Shown here in pieces: positions 8,939 through 15,959 of a stretch of DNA of 20,974 nt. Position numbers and translations under genes: made by a program. How positions within the stretch are numbered: the first letter of the stretch is position 1; each line of letters begins with the position of its first letter. This DNA comes from Candidatus Kapaibacterium sp. (GTDB lineage Bacteria; Bacteroidota; Ignavibacteria; Kapaibacteriales; UBA961), in contig JALRHN010000014.1 of NCBI GenBank assembly GCA_023259575.1, positions 1 to 20,974 on the forward strand, in the 5' to 3' direction. The notes under the pieces were generated by a model. It did no database searches and was not told where the DNA came from. It saw only the letters and a program-made list of their open reading frames with translations.

Positions 8939-9047
8939 GGTAAAATATCCTATTTAGTTCTTAGCTTAAAAAACACAAGAGATTTGTATGATAAAAGCAT
9001 GAATTATTACAATTGCTTAAATTGAATGAAAAATTATAGGAAAACTT

Positions 9048-10394
9048 GTGATACTAGACAGATCTATTCCCCCCATATCTAAAGAAATACCAGTTTTTAA
9101 TATTCCTCCATCACAAAAGCATATTCTAAGTAATGGTTTAAAAGTATTGATTGTACAGGATAATTCGCAACCTTTGGTAAACATTGGCATATCTATTCCA
9201 ATGGGAGCTGCCCATGAACATATACCTGGCCTAGGAAGATGTGTTGCTAAACTTATGGTAATGGGTAATAGTAAAAAAAATGCAGAACAAATTGCCCAAC
9301 AATCAGATATAATCGGAGCCAGTTTTGGGGTATCATGTAATTGGGATTCAACAGATATGAATGCCCTTGTTTTGGCTACATATACCAAAGATATGATACA
9401 ACTGATGTCTGAATGCTTGTTATATTCAACATTCCCAGACGATGAAATCAAAAGACGCAAACAATTGATACTAGCAGATTTAGAGTATCTTTCTACAGAC
9501 CCAGAATACTTGGTTTCTAGAGCCTGCAATGGCACTTTATATGAAAAACATACTTATGGCCATTCCAGAAATGGAAGTGCATCTTCAATTAACTCTATTC
9601 AAACTGAAGATTGCAAACTTTGGCATTCATCATTAATACAAACTTCTGGTGCATTTTTTATCATTTCTGGAAATTGTGACATTGAATCTATTCTCAATAT
9701 GTTAGAAGAGTTTTTTGGCACATGGAAACCAAAAAATAAGTCAATTCTTATTGAAAAGCCAGGGTTTAACATTGGCAAACAATTGGTATTTGCAGAAAAA
9801 AAAGGCGCTGTACAGACTTCACTTCAGATTGCAATGCCATCTATCAGTTTATATCATCCTGATTATACTCTATTTCAAATATGTTCTACCATTTTTGGAG
9901 GCTATTTTGCCTCTAGATTAAATGTACTGTTAAGAGAAAAACATGGCTATACTTATGGTGCATATTCATATCAAGATACAAGGAAAGCTTGCTCTTCTTA
10001 TATAATTCAAACCAATATTGGTAATGAAGTTAGCAGACATTCAGTAGAAGAAATTTTACGAGAATTACAAAGAATGAGCAATGAACCTATTCTAGAAGAA
10101 GAATGTACTATTGCAACTCAATATTTGCTTGGATCTATGGTACAAGGGATGGAAACTGCTCAACAATTATCAGGGAGAGCAAAAACAATAGAAAGCTATA
10201 ATCTTCCCGCAGATTATTTTACCCAAAAATTTGCAGCTTTATCTAAAGCAAGCGCACAGGATCTATTAGCAATACAAAAACAGTTCTTTGCTCCAGAAAC
10301 TCTTATTATAGCAGCTTCGGGTGATATAGATATATTAACAGAACAACTATCAGTGTTTGGCAACCCACATGTATTTACAGAAAGTGATGTATAA
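9048..10394 (+). CDS. M16 (insulinase) family peptidase homologue lacking the zinc-binding motif
   Basis: 448 residues with the two-domain M16B fold: HILSNGLKVLIVQDN opens the first domain, and the second holds the R/Y substrate-binding segment ASRLNVLLREKHGYTYGAYS (R296, Y303). The catalytic HxxEH site should lie after PGLG; here it reads R64-C-V-A67-K68, so both histidines and the glutamate are gone and this cannot be a zinc protease alone. Such proteins usually pair with a catalytic M16 subunit from an adjacent gene, but none is next to it here. The start is GTG at 9048; an in-frame TGA at 9027-9029 forbids an upstream start, and TAGG at 9037-9040 is a weak ribosome-binding site. The end is 2 bases from the converging EamA gene. 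Confidence 0.9.
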   Translation: MILDRSIPPISKEIPVFNIPPSQKHILSNGLKVLIVQDNSQPLVNIGISIPMGAAHEHIPGLGRCVAKLMVMGNSKKNAEQIAQQSDIIGASFGVSCNWDSTDMNALVLATYTKDMIQLMSECLLYSTFPDDEIKRRKQLILADLEYLSTDPEYLVSRACNGTLYEKHTYGHSRNGSASSINSIQTEDCKLWHSSLIQTSGAFFIISGNCDIESILNMLEEFFGTWKPKNKSILIEKPGFNIGKQLVFAEKKGAVQTSLQIAMPSISLYHPDYTLFQICSTIFGGYFASRLNVLLREKHGYTYGAYSYQDTRKACSSYIIQTNIGNEVSRHSVEEILRELQRMSNEPILEEECTIATQYLLGSMVQGMETAQQLSGRAKTIESYNLPADYFTQKFAALSKASAQDLLAIQKQFFAPETLIIAASGDIDILTEQLSVFGNPHVFTESDV

Positions 10395-10396
10395 AT

Positions 10397-11350
10397 TTAC
10401 TTTTTAAATAATTGTGGAAAAAAGTCTTCTATCTGTGCAGAAAGCACTCCAATTATAACGATAGCCCCAATCATATACTTTTCAGTTGATACATATTCTG
10501 CAGAAAAAATAACAGCCAATAAAGTAGCTAAAACAGGCTCTGTAGAAAACATAAGCGCAGCCTTTACAGGAGAGGTTTCATGCTGATAACGGGTTTGTAT
10601 ATATGTTGCTACAACTGATGCAAGAATAGCTGTATACAAAAAGGCGATGATAAAACTATTTGATTGAAAAGCTGAAACAATAGCATGTGGAATTTGATAT
10701 GGCTTCACTTCAAACAGTAATGAAGCTGCTAAAGATATGATTCCTGTCACCCCAAATTGAACTAAAGTTAATCTTGCAGATGCTGATTGAATATCTTTAG
10801 CATCACGCATAAATTTATCAGTAAATGTTATATATAATCCCCAAATAGCAGCACAAAAAAGCGTAGCAATATCCCCTACATTAAATGAAGTACCAATACT
10901 ATCCACTTGTGTAAAAAACCAAAGCCCTATTAATACAATACCTACACCCAAAACCTGAATTCTTGTAATATTTTTTCTTTCAATTAGATATGCTGCAATA
11001 GGTGTAAAAACAACCATAGACCCCGTAATAAATGAAGAGTGGGCAACACTTGTATATTGTAAACCCCAAGTTTGACTCATAAATCCCAGTGCAAAAAAGA
11101 AAGCTAAAATACTGCCCTGTATCCATTGTTGTTGAGTGATATTTCTAAGCTGCTTATACCATATAACCAAACCTATACATGTAGCTGCAAAAAAACGTAA
11201 AGAAGTATATAAAAATGGAGGTACATCACTTAAAGCATTCTTTATAATAATAAAAGTACCACTCCAAATAATTGTGATTAAAAGCATAAATAAGTCAGCT
11301 TTTTGCTTTCTATTAATAGACATCAATTCATTCCAATAAATAGTATTCAC
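10397..11350 (-). CDS. EamA/DMT-family (RhaT-like) transporter
   Basis: 317 residues with about ten hydrophobic helices in two EamA repeats (about 13-145 and 165-305), the drug/metabolite transporter layout. Typical motifs include IWSGTFIIIKNAL near the N-terminus, SFITGSMVVFTPIAAYLIERK in the first repeat, and AALMFSTEPVLATLLAVIFSAEY in the second. It should move a small metabolite across the inner membrane, but substrate cannot be predicted. The true start may be the second methionine (M10, 11323): a good -7 box TATCTTTG lies on this strand at 11357-11350, right on the first ATG, which would leave it untranscribed, and residues 1-9 are outside the family core. The gene converges on the M16 gene with a 2-base gap and no terminator. 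Confidence 0.88.
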   Translation of the reverse strand: MNTIYWNELMSINRKQKADLFMLLITIIWSGTFIIIKNALSDVPPFLYTSLRFFAATCIGLVIWYKQLRNITQQQWIQGSILAFFFALGFMSQTWGLQYTSVAHSSFITGSMVVFTPIAAYLIERKNITRIQVLGVGIVLIGLWFFTQVDSIGTSFNVGDIATLFCAAIWGLYITFTDKFMRDAKDIQSASARLTLVQFGVTGIISLAASLLFEVKPYQIPHAIVSAFQSNSFIIAFLYTAILASVVATYIQTRYQHETSPVKAALMFSTEPVLATLLAVIFSAEYVSTEKYMIGAIVIIGVLSAQIEDFFPQLFKK

Positions 11351-11357
11351 AAAGATA
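11350..11357 (-). promoter_or_regulatory. Bacteroidetes-type -7 box (TAnnTTTG) for the EamA gene
   Basis: On the minus strand the bases read TATCTTTG, an exact TAnnTTTG. Transcription would start near 11343, giving a leader of about 20 bases before the ATG at 11323. No TTTG is seen at the -33 distance, so the call rests on one box only. Confidence 0.4.
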
Positions 11358-11406
11358 CTTTGTTGAGATCATTCACCCTAATACCTTACGAAATATGGAA
11401 ATTCAG

Positions 11407-11414
11407 TACTTTTG
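11407..11414 (+). promoter_or_regulatory. Bacteroidetes-type -7 box (TAnnTTTG) for serS
   Basis: TACTTTTG matches TAnnTTTG exactly and lies 45 bases before the serS ATG. The only TTTG upstream (11359-11362) is too far away to be its -33 element, so the promoter is plausible but only half supported. Confidence 0.4.
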
Positions 11415-11459
11415 TCTTGTTATTATTCTCACATGATGAATTAATCTGGAAAGAAATAC

Positions 11460-12719
11460 ATGCTTGATTTAAAATTTATACGCGAAAATGCCCAAGCTGT
11501 AAAGCAAAATATTATTAATAAAAATGAATCTGCTGATATCGATACTTTCATAGAGCTTGATGAACAACGCAGAGCAATCATACAACAAGTTGAATCATTA
11601 AAAAGCACCAGAAATACTGTATCAGAGCAAATAGCAGTATTAAAAAAATCCAAGCAGAATGCGGATCAGTTTATAGAAGAAATGCGCATTGTTTCAGAGC
11701 ATATAAAGTCATTTGATGATTCACTTCGTACTATAGAATCTCAGATGGAAGATATTCAATTACGAATTACAAATATGGTAGATAGCTCTGTACCTATTGG
11801 TAAATGTGCAGCAGATAATATCGAAATCCGCAGATTTGGAGAAACAATAGACTGTGGATTTAGAAAAAATCATGTAGAAATTTCTAAACTATTGAATATT
11901 CTAGATTTTGAAAGAGGTGCAAAAGTAAGTGGCAGCGGATTTGGTTTCTATGTAGGTAAAGGAGCTAGTTTAGAGAGAGCCCTTATTAATTTTATGATAG
12001 ATTTTCATCTAGAAAAACATGGTTATACAGAAATGATGCCTCCATTTCTTGCTAATTTCGCTTCTATGCGCGGCACAGGGCAATTACCCAAGATGGAAGA
12101 AGATATGTATCATATGCCTTTAGATGGATTATATGCTATTCCAACTGCAGAAGTTCCTTTAACCAATTTTCATCGTGATGAAGTATTATCTAATGATAGT
12201 CTTCCAATTAAATATTGTGGATATTCAGCCTGTTTCAGAAGAGAAGCTGGAAGCTATGGCAAGGATACAAAAGGTTTTTTAAGAGTTCATCAATTCAATA
12301 AAGTAGAATTAGTAAAATTTGTAAAACCTGAACATTCTTATAATGAATTAGAATTATTAGTTACAGATGTAGAGGATATTCTAAAAGCACTCTTAATTCC
12401 TTATCGAGTATTACTTTTATGTAGTGGAGATACAAGTTTTTCAAGTGCAAAAACCTATGATCTAGAAGCATGGTCACCCTGCGAAAATAAATGGCTAGAA
12501 GTATCCAGCTGTTCTAATTTCGAATCATATCAAGCAAGAAGAGCGAATATTCGCTATAGAAACTCTGCTGGAAAACCAGAGTTTTTACATACTCTAAATG
12601 GAAGTGGTTTAGCAACATCTAGATTGATGGTAGCAATTTTAGAACATTATCAAACAGAAGATGGACATATAACGATACCAGAAGTGTTAAAGCCATATTG
12701 TAGATTTGATACTATTTAA
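11460..12719 (+). CDS. serS: Seryl-tRNA synthetase
   Basis: SerRS charges tRNA-Ser (and tRNA-Sec where present) with serine in the cytoplasm. The 419-residue length is normal. The N-terminus MLDLKFIRENAQAVKQ leads into the long antiparallel coiled coil (about 25-105) that grips the tRNA variable arm. The class II catalytic core has TAEVPLTNFH, motif 2 FRREAGSYGKDTKG-LRVHQF (R260, R275) and motif 3 NGSGLATSRLMVAILE (R388). It is a single-gene unit: a putative promoter at 11407 precedes it, and a strong terminator begins 3 bases after the stop. Confidence 0.97.
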   Translation: MLDLKFIRENAQAVKQNIINKNESADIDTFIELDEQRRAIIQQVESLKSTRNTVSEQIAVLKKSKQNADQFIEEMRIVSEHIKSFDDSLRTIESQMEDIQLRITNMVDSSVPIGKCAADNIEIRRFGETIDCGFRKNHVEISKLLNILDFERGAKVSGSGFGFYVGKGASLERALINFMIDFHLEKHGYTEMMPPFLANFASMRGTGQLPKMEEDMYHMPLDGLYAIPTAEVPLTNFHRDEVLSNDSLPIKYCGYSACFRREAGSYGKDTKGFLRVHQFNKVELVKFVKPEHSYNELELLVTDVEDILKALLIPYRVLLLCSGDTSFSSAKTYDLEAWSPCENKWLEVSSCSNFESYQARRANIRYRNSAGKPEFLHTLNGSGLATSRLMVAILEHYQTEDGHITIPEVLKPYCRFDTI

Positions 12720-12721
12720 AT

Positions 12722-12749
12722 AAAAAAACCGGTATTCACCGGTTTTTTT
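12722..12749. terminator. Bidirectional intrinsic terminator between serS and the desaturase gene
   Basis: A perfect 12-bp inverted repeat, AAAAAAACCGGT (12722-12733) and ACCGGTTTTTTT (12738-12749), closes a 4-base loop. The T-run serves serS on the plus strand, and the A-run gives a T-run on the other strand. It fills exactly the space between the two converging stop codons. Confidence 0.93.
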
Positions 12750-13817
12750 TTAAGCATTTTGTCCTAAAAACTTTAAATGTCTATAATGAGACACAAAAGC
12801 ATCAAATATTGAAGGGAATTCAATATACTGAACATTGAATTCTTGACATGTTTTCTTTACAATCCTACTTATCGCTGGATAATGAACATGGGATATTTTA
12901 GGAAATAAATGATGTTCTATTTGATAATTTAAGCCACCTACAAACCATGATAAAATTGGGTTTTTTGTTGAAAAGTTTGCAGTTGTTTTTAACTGATGAA
13001 TCATCCATTCATCTTCTAAAGAATTATGTTCATTTATAATTGGGAACTCTGTTTCATCTACTGTATGAGCCATTTGAAACACTATAGCTAATATTAAACC
13101 AGTTGCAACGGTATAAAGTAAAAAACCGATAAGCCAATTAAAAAATCCAAATTGAATTATTGGTAAAACAATAAATAATACCGCATGAATCAATTTAAAT
13201 CCCCAAAAAGAAATATGTGTCTTAGCTTTAAAAGGCGGCATTGTATAATCACCAATTTTCCTTGTAAAGTATTTTACATAATCTGTATAAAAAATCCAGA
13301 ATAAAAAGAATATCGAATATGCTGCAAGAAAATACAGATGCTGAAACTTATGAAAAAAATGATATTCTTGAGTTGGACTTAATCGGAGGAATGGCTTTAC
13401 ATCAATATCGTCATCAATCTCATCAACATTGGTAAATGTATGATGAATAACATTGTGTTTAGTATTCCAGAAATGCACATTTGAACCTAAAAAATTCATT
13501 GACATTCCAGCTATGGAATTTATGAATGAAGATTTACTAAATGAACCGTGTGATCCATCATGCATTATATTAAAACCAACAAAGGATGTTAAAAAACCCA
13601 AAACAATACATTCTAATAATGCTATCAATAAAGAAGGTGTAAACATTATCAAATGAATATATACAGCGATAAATGTGACGATAAGGATTATCGCTTTAAA
13701 ATATAGCTTTGTATTACCTGTTGGAGATATTTGGTTTTCTTTAAAATACTGAGTGATTCTATTTCTTAATTCTATATTAAAAGTTGATTGGATCTTATTA
13801 AATTTTGGTGTTGTCAT
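12750..13817 (-). CDS. Membrane fatty-acid desaturase (acyl-lipid/acyl-CoA, front-end type histidine boxes)
   Basis: A 355-residue integral-membrane di-iron desaturase. The three histidine boxes are HDGSH (H86, H90), HNVIHH (H121, H125, H126) and QIEHH (Q299, H302, H303). A glutamine opening the third box is typical of the delta-5/delta-6 front-end group, here without a fused cytochrome b5 domain. Hydrophobic pairs near 45-85 and 195-245 fit the usual four membrane spans. It would introduce a double bond into membrane lipid acyl chains, possibly for cold adaptation; regiospecificity cannot be read from sequence. It stands alone: the promoter candidate is at 13862-13855 and the shared terminator immediately follows the stop. 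Confidence 0.93.
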   Translation of the reverse strand: MTTPKFNKIQSTFNIELRNRITQYFKENQISPTGNTKLYFKAIILIVTFIAVYIHLIMFTPSLLIALLECIVLGFLTSFVGFNIMHDGSHGSFSKSSFINSIAGMSMNFLGSNVHFWNTKHNVIHHTFTNVDEIDDDIDVKPFLRLSPTQEYHFFHKFQHLYFLAAYSIFFLFWIFYTDYVKYFTRKIGDYTMPPFKAKTHISFWGFKLIHAVLFIVLPIIQFGFFNWLIGFLLYTVATGLILAIVFQMAHTVDETEFPIINEHNSLEDEWMIHQLKTTANFSTKNPILSWFVGGLNYQIEHHLFPKISHVHYPAISRIVKKTCQEFNVQYIEFPSIFDAFVSHYRHLKFLGQNA

Positions 13818-13854
13818 ATTTCTCTTATAATGGTTACTTATGTAATGTACTGCA

Positions 13855-13862
13855 CAAAAATA
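13855..13862 (-). promoter_or_regulatory. Bacteroidetes-type -7 box (TAnnTTTG) for the desaturase gene
   Basis: The minus strand reads TATTTTTG, an exact TAnnTTTG match ending 37 bases before the ATG, which implies a leader of about 30 bases. No TTTG is seen at the -33 distance. Confidence 0.42.
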
Positions 13863-13927
13863 GCGTTTTACTTCTATTGAATATCATATACATCATAAGA
13901 AATGCTTCATTTTTCTCTTAAATATTA

Positions 13928-14716
13928 ATGAAAATCATACATATACATGATATAACTGATGAAAGGATAAGTAATTATCTTTCATTAAAAGAATCCCAAA
14001 ACCATCATACTCAAGAACAAATATTTTTGTGTGATGGCGATAAAGTAACTTTAGTTGTATTAGAAAGTCAAGTACAAATTCAATCTGTTTTTGCAGTCGA
14101 AGACTTTATCAATCAGCACAAAACTTTACTTGAAGCAAAAGTTCCAGAAGGACAAGTTTTTACTGCTTCTAAAAAATTAATGGAATCAATAGTAGGTTTT
14201 AGACTTCATTCTGGTGTTATGGCAATTGCTACTCAACCCAGTCATGAACACTTCACTTCTCTAAAACCTCCTTATATAGTAATGAACAATATTACCAATT
14301 CTGATAATGTTGGTGGTATCATCAGAAATGCCATCGGTTGCGGTTTTACCTCTATTCTTGCAGATAATGCAACAAGCTCTCCATATCTAAGAAGAGCAGT
14401 TAGAGTATCTATGGGTTATATTTCTAAAGCTCATATCAGCATCCAACATAATTTACTAGATACCTTGATAACACTAAAAAATCAAGGATGCAGTATTATT
14501 TGTGCAGAGATATCTGAACGATCACATCACTTACAAGATTATACTTTCCCTAAAAACTTTGCTTTGGTTTTTGGAAGCGAAGGACAAGGCATAGAAACAG
14601 ATATTTTGTCAATAGCTGATGAAATTTTAGATATTCCAATGCAGAATAATGTAAAATCACTCAATGTTTCTTCTAGTTCGGCAATTTTTATGTATGCTGC
14701 AAAACATGGAAAATAG
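13928..14716 (+). CDS. SpoU/TrmH-family RNA 2'-O-ribose methyltransferase
   Basis: 262 residues. The N-terminal ~100 residues are an L30e-like RNA-binding domain (HSGVMAIAT joins it to the catalytic part). The C-terminal SPOUT knot has motif 1 NSDNVGGIIRNA (N127, R133), motif 2 FGSEGQGI (G216-G221) and motif 3 IPM..-VKSLNVSSSSAIFMY (S244-N246), which bind S-adenosylmethionine. Family members methylate ribose 2'-OH groups in tRNA or rRNA; this two-domain form resembles RlmB/TsnR-like enzymes, but the target nucleotide cannot be assigned. It is divergent from the desaturase and lies upstream of the ribosomal protein block. Confidence 0.92.
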   Translation: MKIIHIHDITDERISNYLSLKESQNHHTQEQIFLCDGDKVTLVVLESQVQIQSVFAVEDFINQHKTLLEAKVPEGQVFTASKKLMESIVGFRLHSGVMAIATQPSHEHFTSLKPPYIVMNNITNSDNVGGIIRNAIGCGFTSILADNATSSPYLRRAVRVSMGYISKAHISIQHNLLDTLITLKNQGCSIICAEISERSHHLQDYTFPKNFALVFGSEGQGIETDILSIADEILDIPMQNNVKSLNVSSSSAIFMYAAKHGK

Positions 14717-14721
14717 CTATA

Positions 14722-14730
14722 TGTGTAAGA
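14722..14730 (-). promoter_or_regulatory. Weak DnaA-box-like site
   Basis: The minus strand reads TCTTACACA, one mismatch from TTWTNCACA. It would mean little alone; it is listed because three similar sites follow within 80 bases. Confidence 0.22.
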
Positions 14731-14741
14731 AGATTACAAAG

Positions 14742-14750
14742 GTTTCCACA
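14742..14750 (+). promoter_or_regulatory. Weak DnaA-box-like site
   Basis: GTTTCCACA has one mismatch to TTWTNCACA and is the only site of the cluster in the plus orientation. Confidence 0.25.
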
Positions 14751-14776
14751 TAAGTTTTTTAACGATGTTAATAACA

Positions 14777-14785
14777 TGTGTAAAA
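14777..14785 (-). promoter_or_regulatory. DnaA-box-like site matching TTWTNCACA
   Basis: The minus strand reads TTTTACACA, which fits the relaxed DnaA-box consensus exactly. It abuts a 13-base palindrome, ATGTTA-A-TAACAT, at 14765-14777. Confidence 0.35.
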
Positions 14786-14791
14786 AAAAGC

Positions 14792-14822
14792 TTTGTGGAT
14801 AACTTTTTAAGTCTTATTTTTG
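14792..14822 (+). promoter_or_regulatory. Bacteroidetes-type promoter for rplM-rpsI
   Basis: TTTG at 14792-14795 (-33) and TATTTTTG at 14815-14822 (-7, exact TAnnTTTG) are 19 bases apart, as in the Bacteroides promoter consensus. Transcription would begin near 14829, about 35 bases before the GTG chosen for rplM. This is the only promoter in the window where both elements are visible. Confidence 0.6.
14794..14802 (-). promoter_or_regulatory. Consensus DnaA box TTATCCACA
   Basis: TGTGGATAA on the plus strand is the exact complement of the strict DnaA box. Its first two bases overlap the TTTG proposed as the -33 element of the rplM promoter, so DnaA binding here would compete with RNA polymerase. 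Confidence 0.5.
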
Positions 14823-14863
14823 CCAGCTCTATTAGAATTCCTTATTTCAAACAAGGATTAGAC

Positions 14864-15322
14864 GTGGAATCATCCGCTAAAATCACGAAGTCTGTCCGCG
14901 AACAAGATGTTATAGCAAAATGGCATATTGTTGATGCAGATGGCAAAACATTGGGTCGATTAGCTTCCCAAGTTGCATTTCTTATCAGAGGCAAGCATAA
15001 GCCTGACTTTACACCGCATGTAGATTGTGGTGATTTTGTTATTGTAATCAATGCTGCCAAGATTAAAGTTAAAGGCAAAAGAGAAGAACAAAAAGAATAT
15101 TTCCATTATACTGGATATCCAGGTGGCGATCGCTATCGTTCTTTCAAGGATCTTGTTAAAAGCAAGCCTGAAGAAATTATTGAGTTAGCGGTTAGAGGTA
15201 TGCTTCCAAAGAATACTTTAGGCCGCAAGATGGGTAAAAAACTTAAAGTATATGCAGGTGCAGATCATCCGCATGCGGCACAAGAGCCAAAAGAATTTAT
15301 ACTCAACTATAGTGCTGAATAA
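14864..15322 (+). CDS. rplM: Large ribosomal subunit protein uL13 (L13)
   Basis: L13 binds 23S rRNA early in 50S assembly. The core WHIVDADGKTLGRLAS, then IRGKHKPDF, VINAAKIKV, GYPGG and MLPKNTLGRKMGKKLKVYAG is canonical. The frame is open back to an ATG at 14765, but that would add 33 residues with no family match and place the start upstream of the promoter. I choose GTG at 14864: AAGGA at 14853-14857 sits 6 bases before it and the resulting 152 residues are close to the normal length; about 12 extra N-terminal residues remain. Arginine codons include CGT/CGC, as in the next genes. rpsI follows 15 bases downstream, the standard rplM-rpsI pair. Confidence 0.93.
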   Translation: MESSAKITKSVREQDVIAKWHIVDADGKTLGRLASQVAFLIRGKHKPDFTPHVDCGDFVIVINAAKIKVKGKREEQKEYFHYTGYPGGDRYRSFKDLVKSKPEEIIELAVRGMLPKNTLGRKMGKKLKVYAGADHPHAAQEPKEFILNYSAE

Positions 15323-15337
15323 AAACTGGAGTAAACT

Positions 15338-15724
15338 ATGAATAATATCACAGCTACCGGACGTCGTAAGACAGCAGTTGCACAGGTAAGAATGTTACCT
15401 GGCACCGGTAAAGTATTGGTTAATAAATCTCCAATTGAAGAGTATTTTCCGGTTGAATTTAATCGCCGTGAAGCACTTCGCCCACTTGAGACTGTAAGTT
15501 TGGATGGTAAATTTGACTTACATATTAAGGCCACAGGTGGTGGTAAAAGTGGTCAAGCTGGCGCTATTCGTTTGGGTGTTGCACGTGCGCTTATTGATTT
15601 TGATGGCGAGCTTCGCCCTCAGCTTCATACTGCAGGATTTCTTACTCGCGATCCTAGAATGGTAGAGCGTAAGAAATATGGGCAGAAAAAAGCTCGTAAG
15701 CGTTTCCAGTTCTCAAAGCGTTAA
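15338..15724 (+). CDS. rpsI: Small ribosomal subunit protein uS9 (S9)
   Basis: 128 residues, the typical length for S9, whose C-terminal tail reaches the P-site tRNA. The N-terminal TATGRRKTAVAQVRM, the central GGGKSGQAGAIRLGVARAL and the basic end RKKYGQKKARKRFQFSKR (final residues K-R) are all canonical and intact. GGAG at 15328-15331 lies 6 bases before the ATG. It is cotranscribed with rplM and followed directly by an intrinsic terminator. Confidence 0.97.
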   Translation: MNNITATGRRKTAVAQVRMLPGTGKVLVNKSPIEEYFPVEFNRREALRPLETVSLDGKFDLHIKATGGGKSGQAGAIRLGVARALIDFDGELRPQLHTAGFLTRDPRMVERKKYGQKKARKRFQFSKR

Positions 15725-15746
15725 TCAGACAATTATATTGGCACTT

Positions 15747-15777
15747 ACCTCATCTTCTTTTTGTAGATGAGGTTTTT
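15747..15777 (+). terminator. Intrinsic terminator after rpsI
   Basis: ACCTCATCT (15747-15755) pairs perfectly with AGATGAGGT (15765-15773) over a 9-base loop and is followed by a run of T. It ends the rplM-rpsI unit and separates it from rpsB. Confidence 0.85.
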
Positions 15778-15835
15778 GCTTGTTAAGTGAAGATACATAA
15801 TACTTTCTTTTTGAATTATAATGTATCGTTTAAAA

Positions 15836-15851
15836 GATAGCTAAAGCTATC
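15836..15851 (+). promoter_or_regulatory. Perfect small hairpin in the rpsI-rpsB gap
   Basis: GATAGC (15836-15841), loop TAAA, GCTATC (15846-15851). There is no T-run after it, so it is not a simple terminator. It may be part of an rpsB leader or an operator; the assignment is open. Confidence 0.35.
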
Positions 15852-15865
15852 ACCCTAATAATCAT

Positions 15866-15926
15866 GCAATGTGATTATATCATTTGTGGCTTTGATAAAA
15901 AGTTTGTGATATAAGATGATCATTGC
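15866..15926 (+). promoter_or_regulatory. Dyad-symmetric region before rpsB (candidate S2 leader or operator)
   Basis: Nested inverted repeats: GCAATG (15866-15871) with CATTGC (15921-15926), TATATCA (15876-15882) with TGATATA (15907-15913), and a small CTTT/AAAG stem inside the apical loop. It ends 33 bases before the rpsB ATG. In E. coli, S2 represses its own operon through the rpsB 5' leader; a similar role here is inference. The rpsB promoter is not clear: TTTG occurs three times (15883, 15891, 15903) but no exact TAnnTTTG. Confidence 0.38.
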
Positions 15927-15959
15927 AGTAGTAAACAACTAATTAATGGAGTTTGCCCA

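Noticed and set aside
8979..8986. GAGATTTG as a -7 box for the M16 gene
   Set aside because: One mismatch at the first, important T, no -33 element, and it lies 60 bases from the GTG; too weak to list.
9017..9535. Open frame of 172 codons on the minus strand
   Set aside because: Lies wholly opposite the M16 gene, has no recognisable domain, and is rich in unlikely Ser/Ile/Cys runs; the M16 frame has clear family motifs.
14765..14863. N-terminal 33-residue extension of L13 from the upstream ATG
   Set aside because: No family counterpart, overlaps promoter elements, and a better GTG start with a ribosome-binding site exists.
15725..15959. Possible tRNA or small RNA gene in the longest intergenic gap
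   Set aside because: No cloverleaf, T-loop GTTCRA motif or CCA end is seen; the structure is better described as a terminator plus leader dyads.
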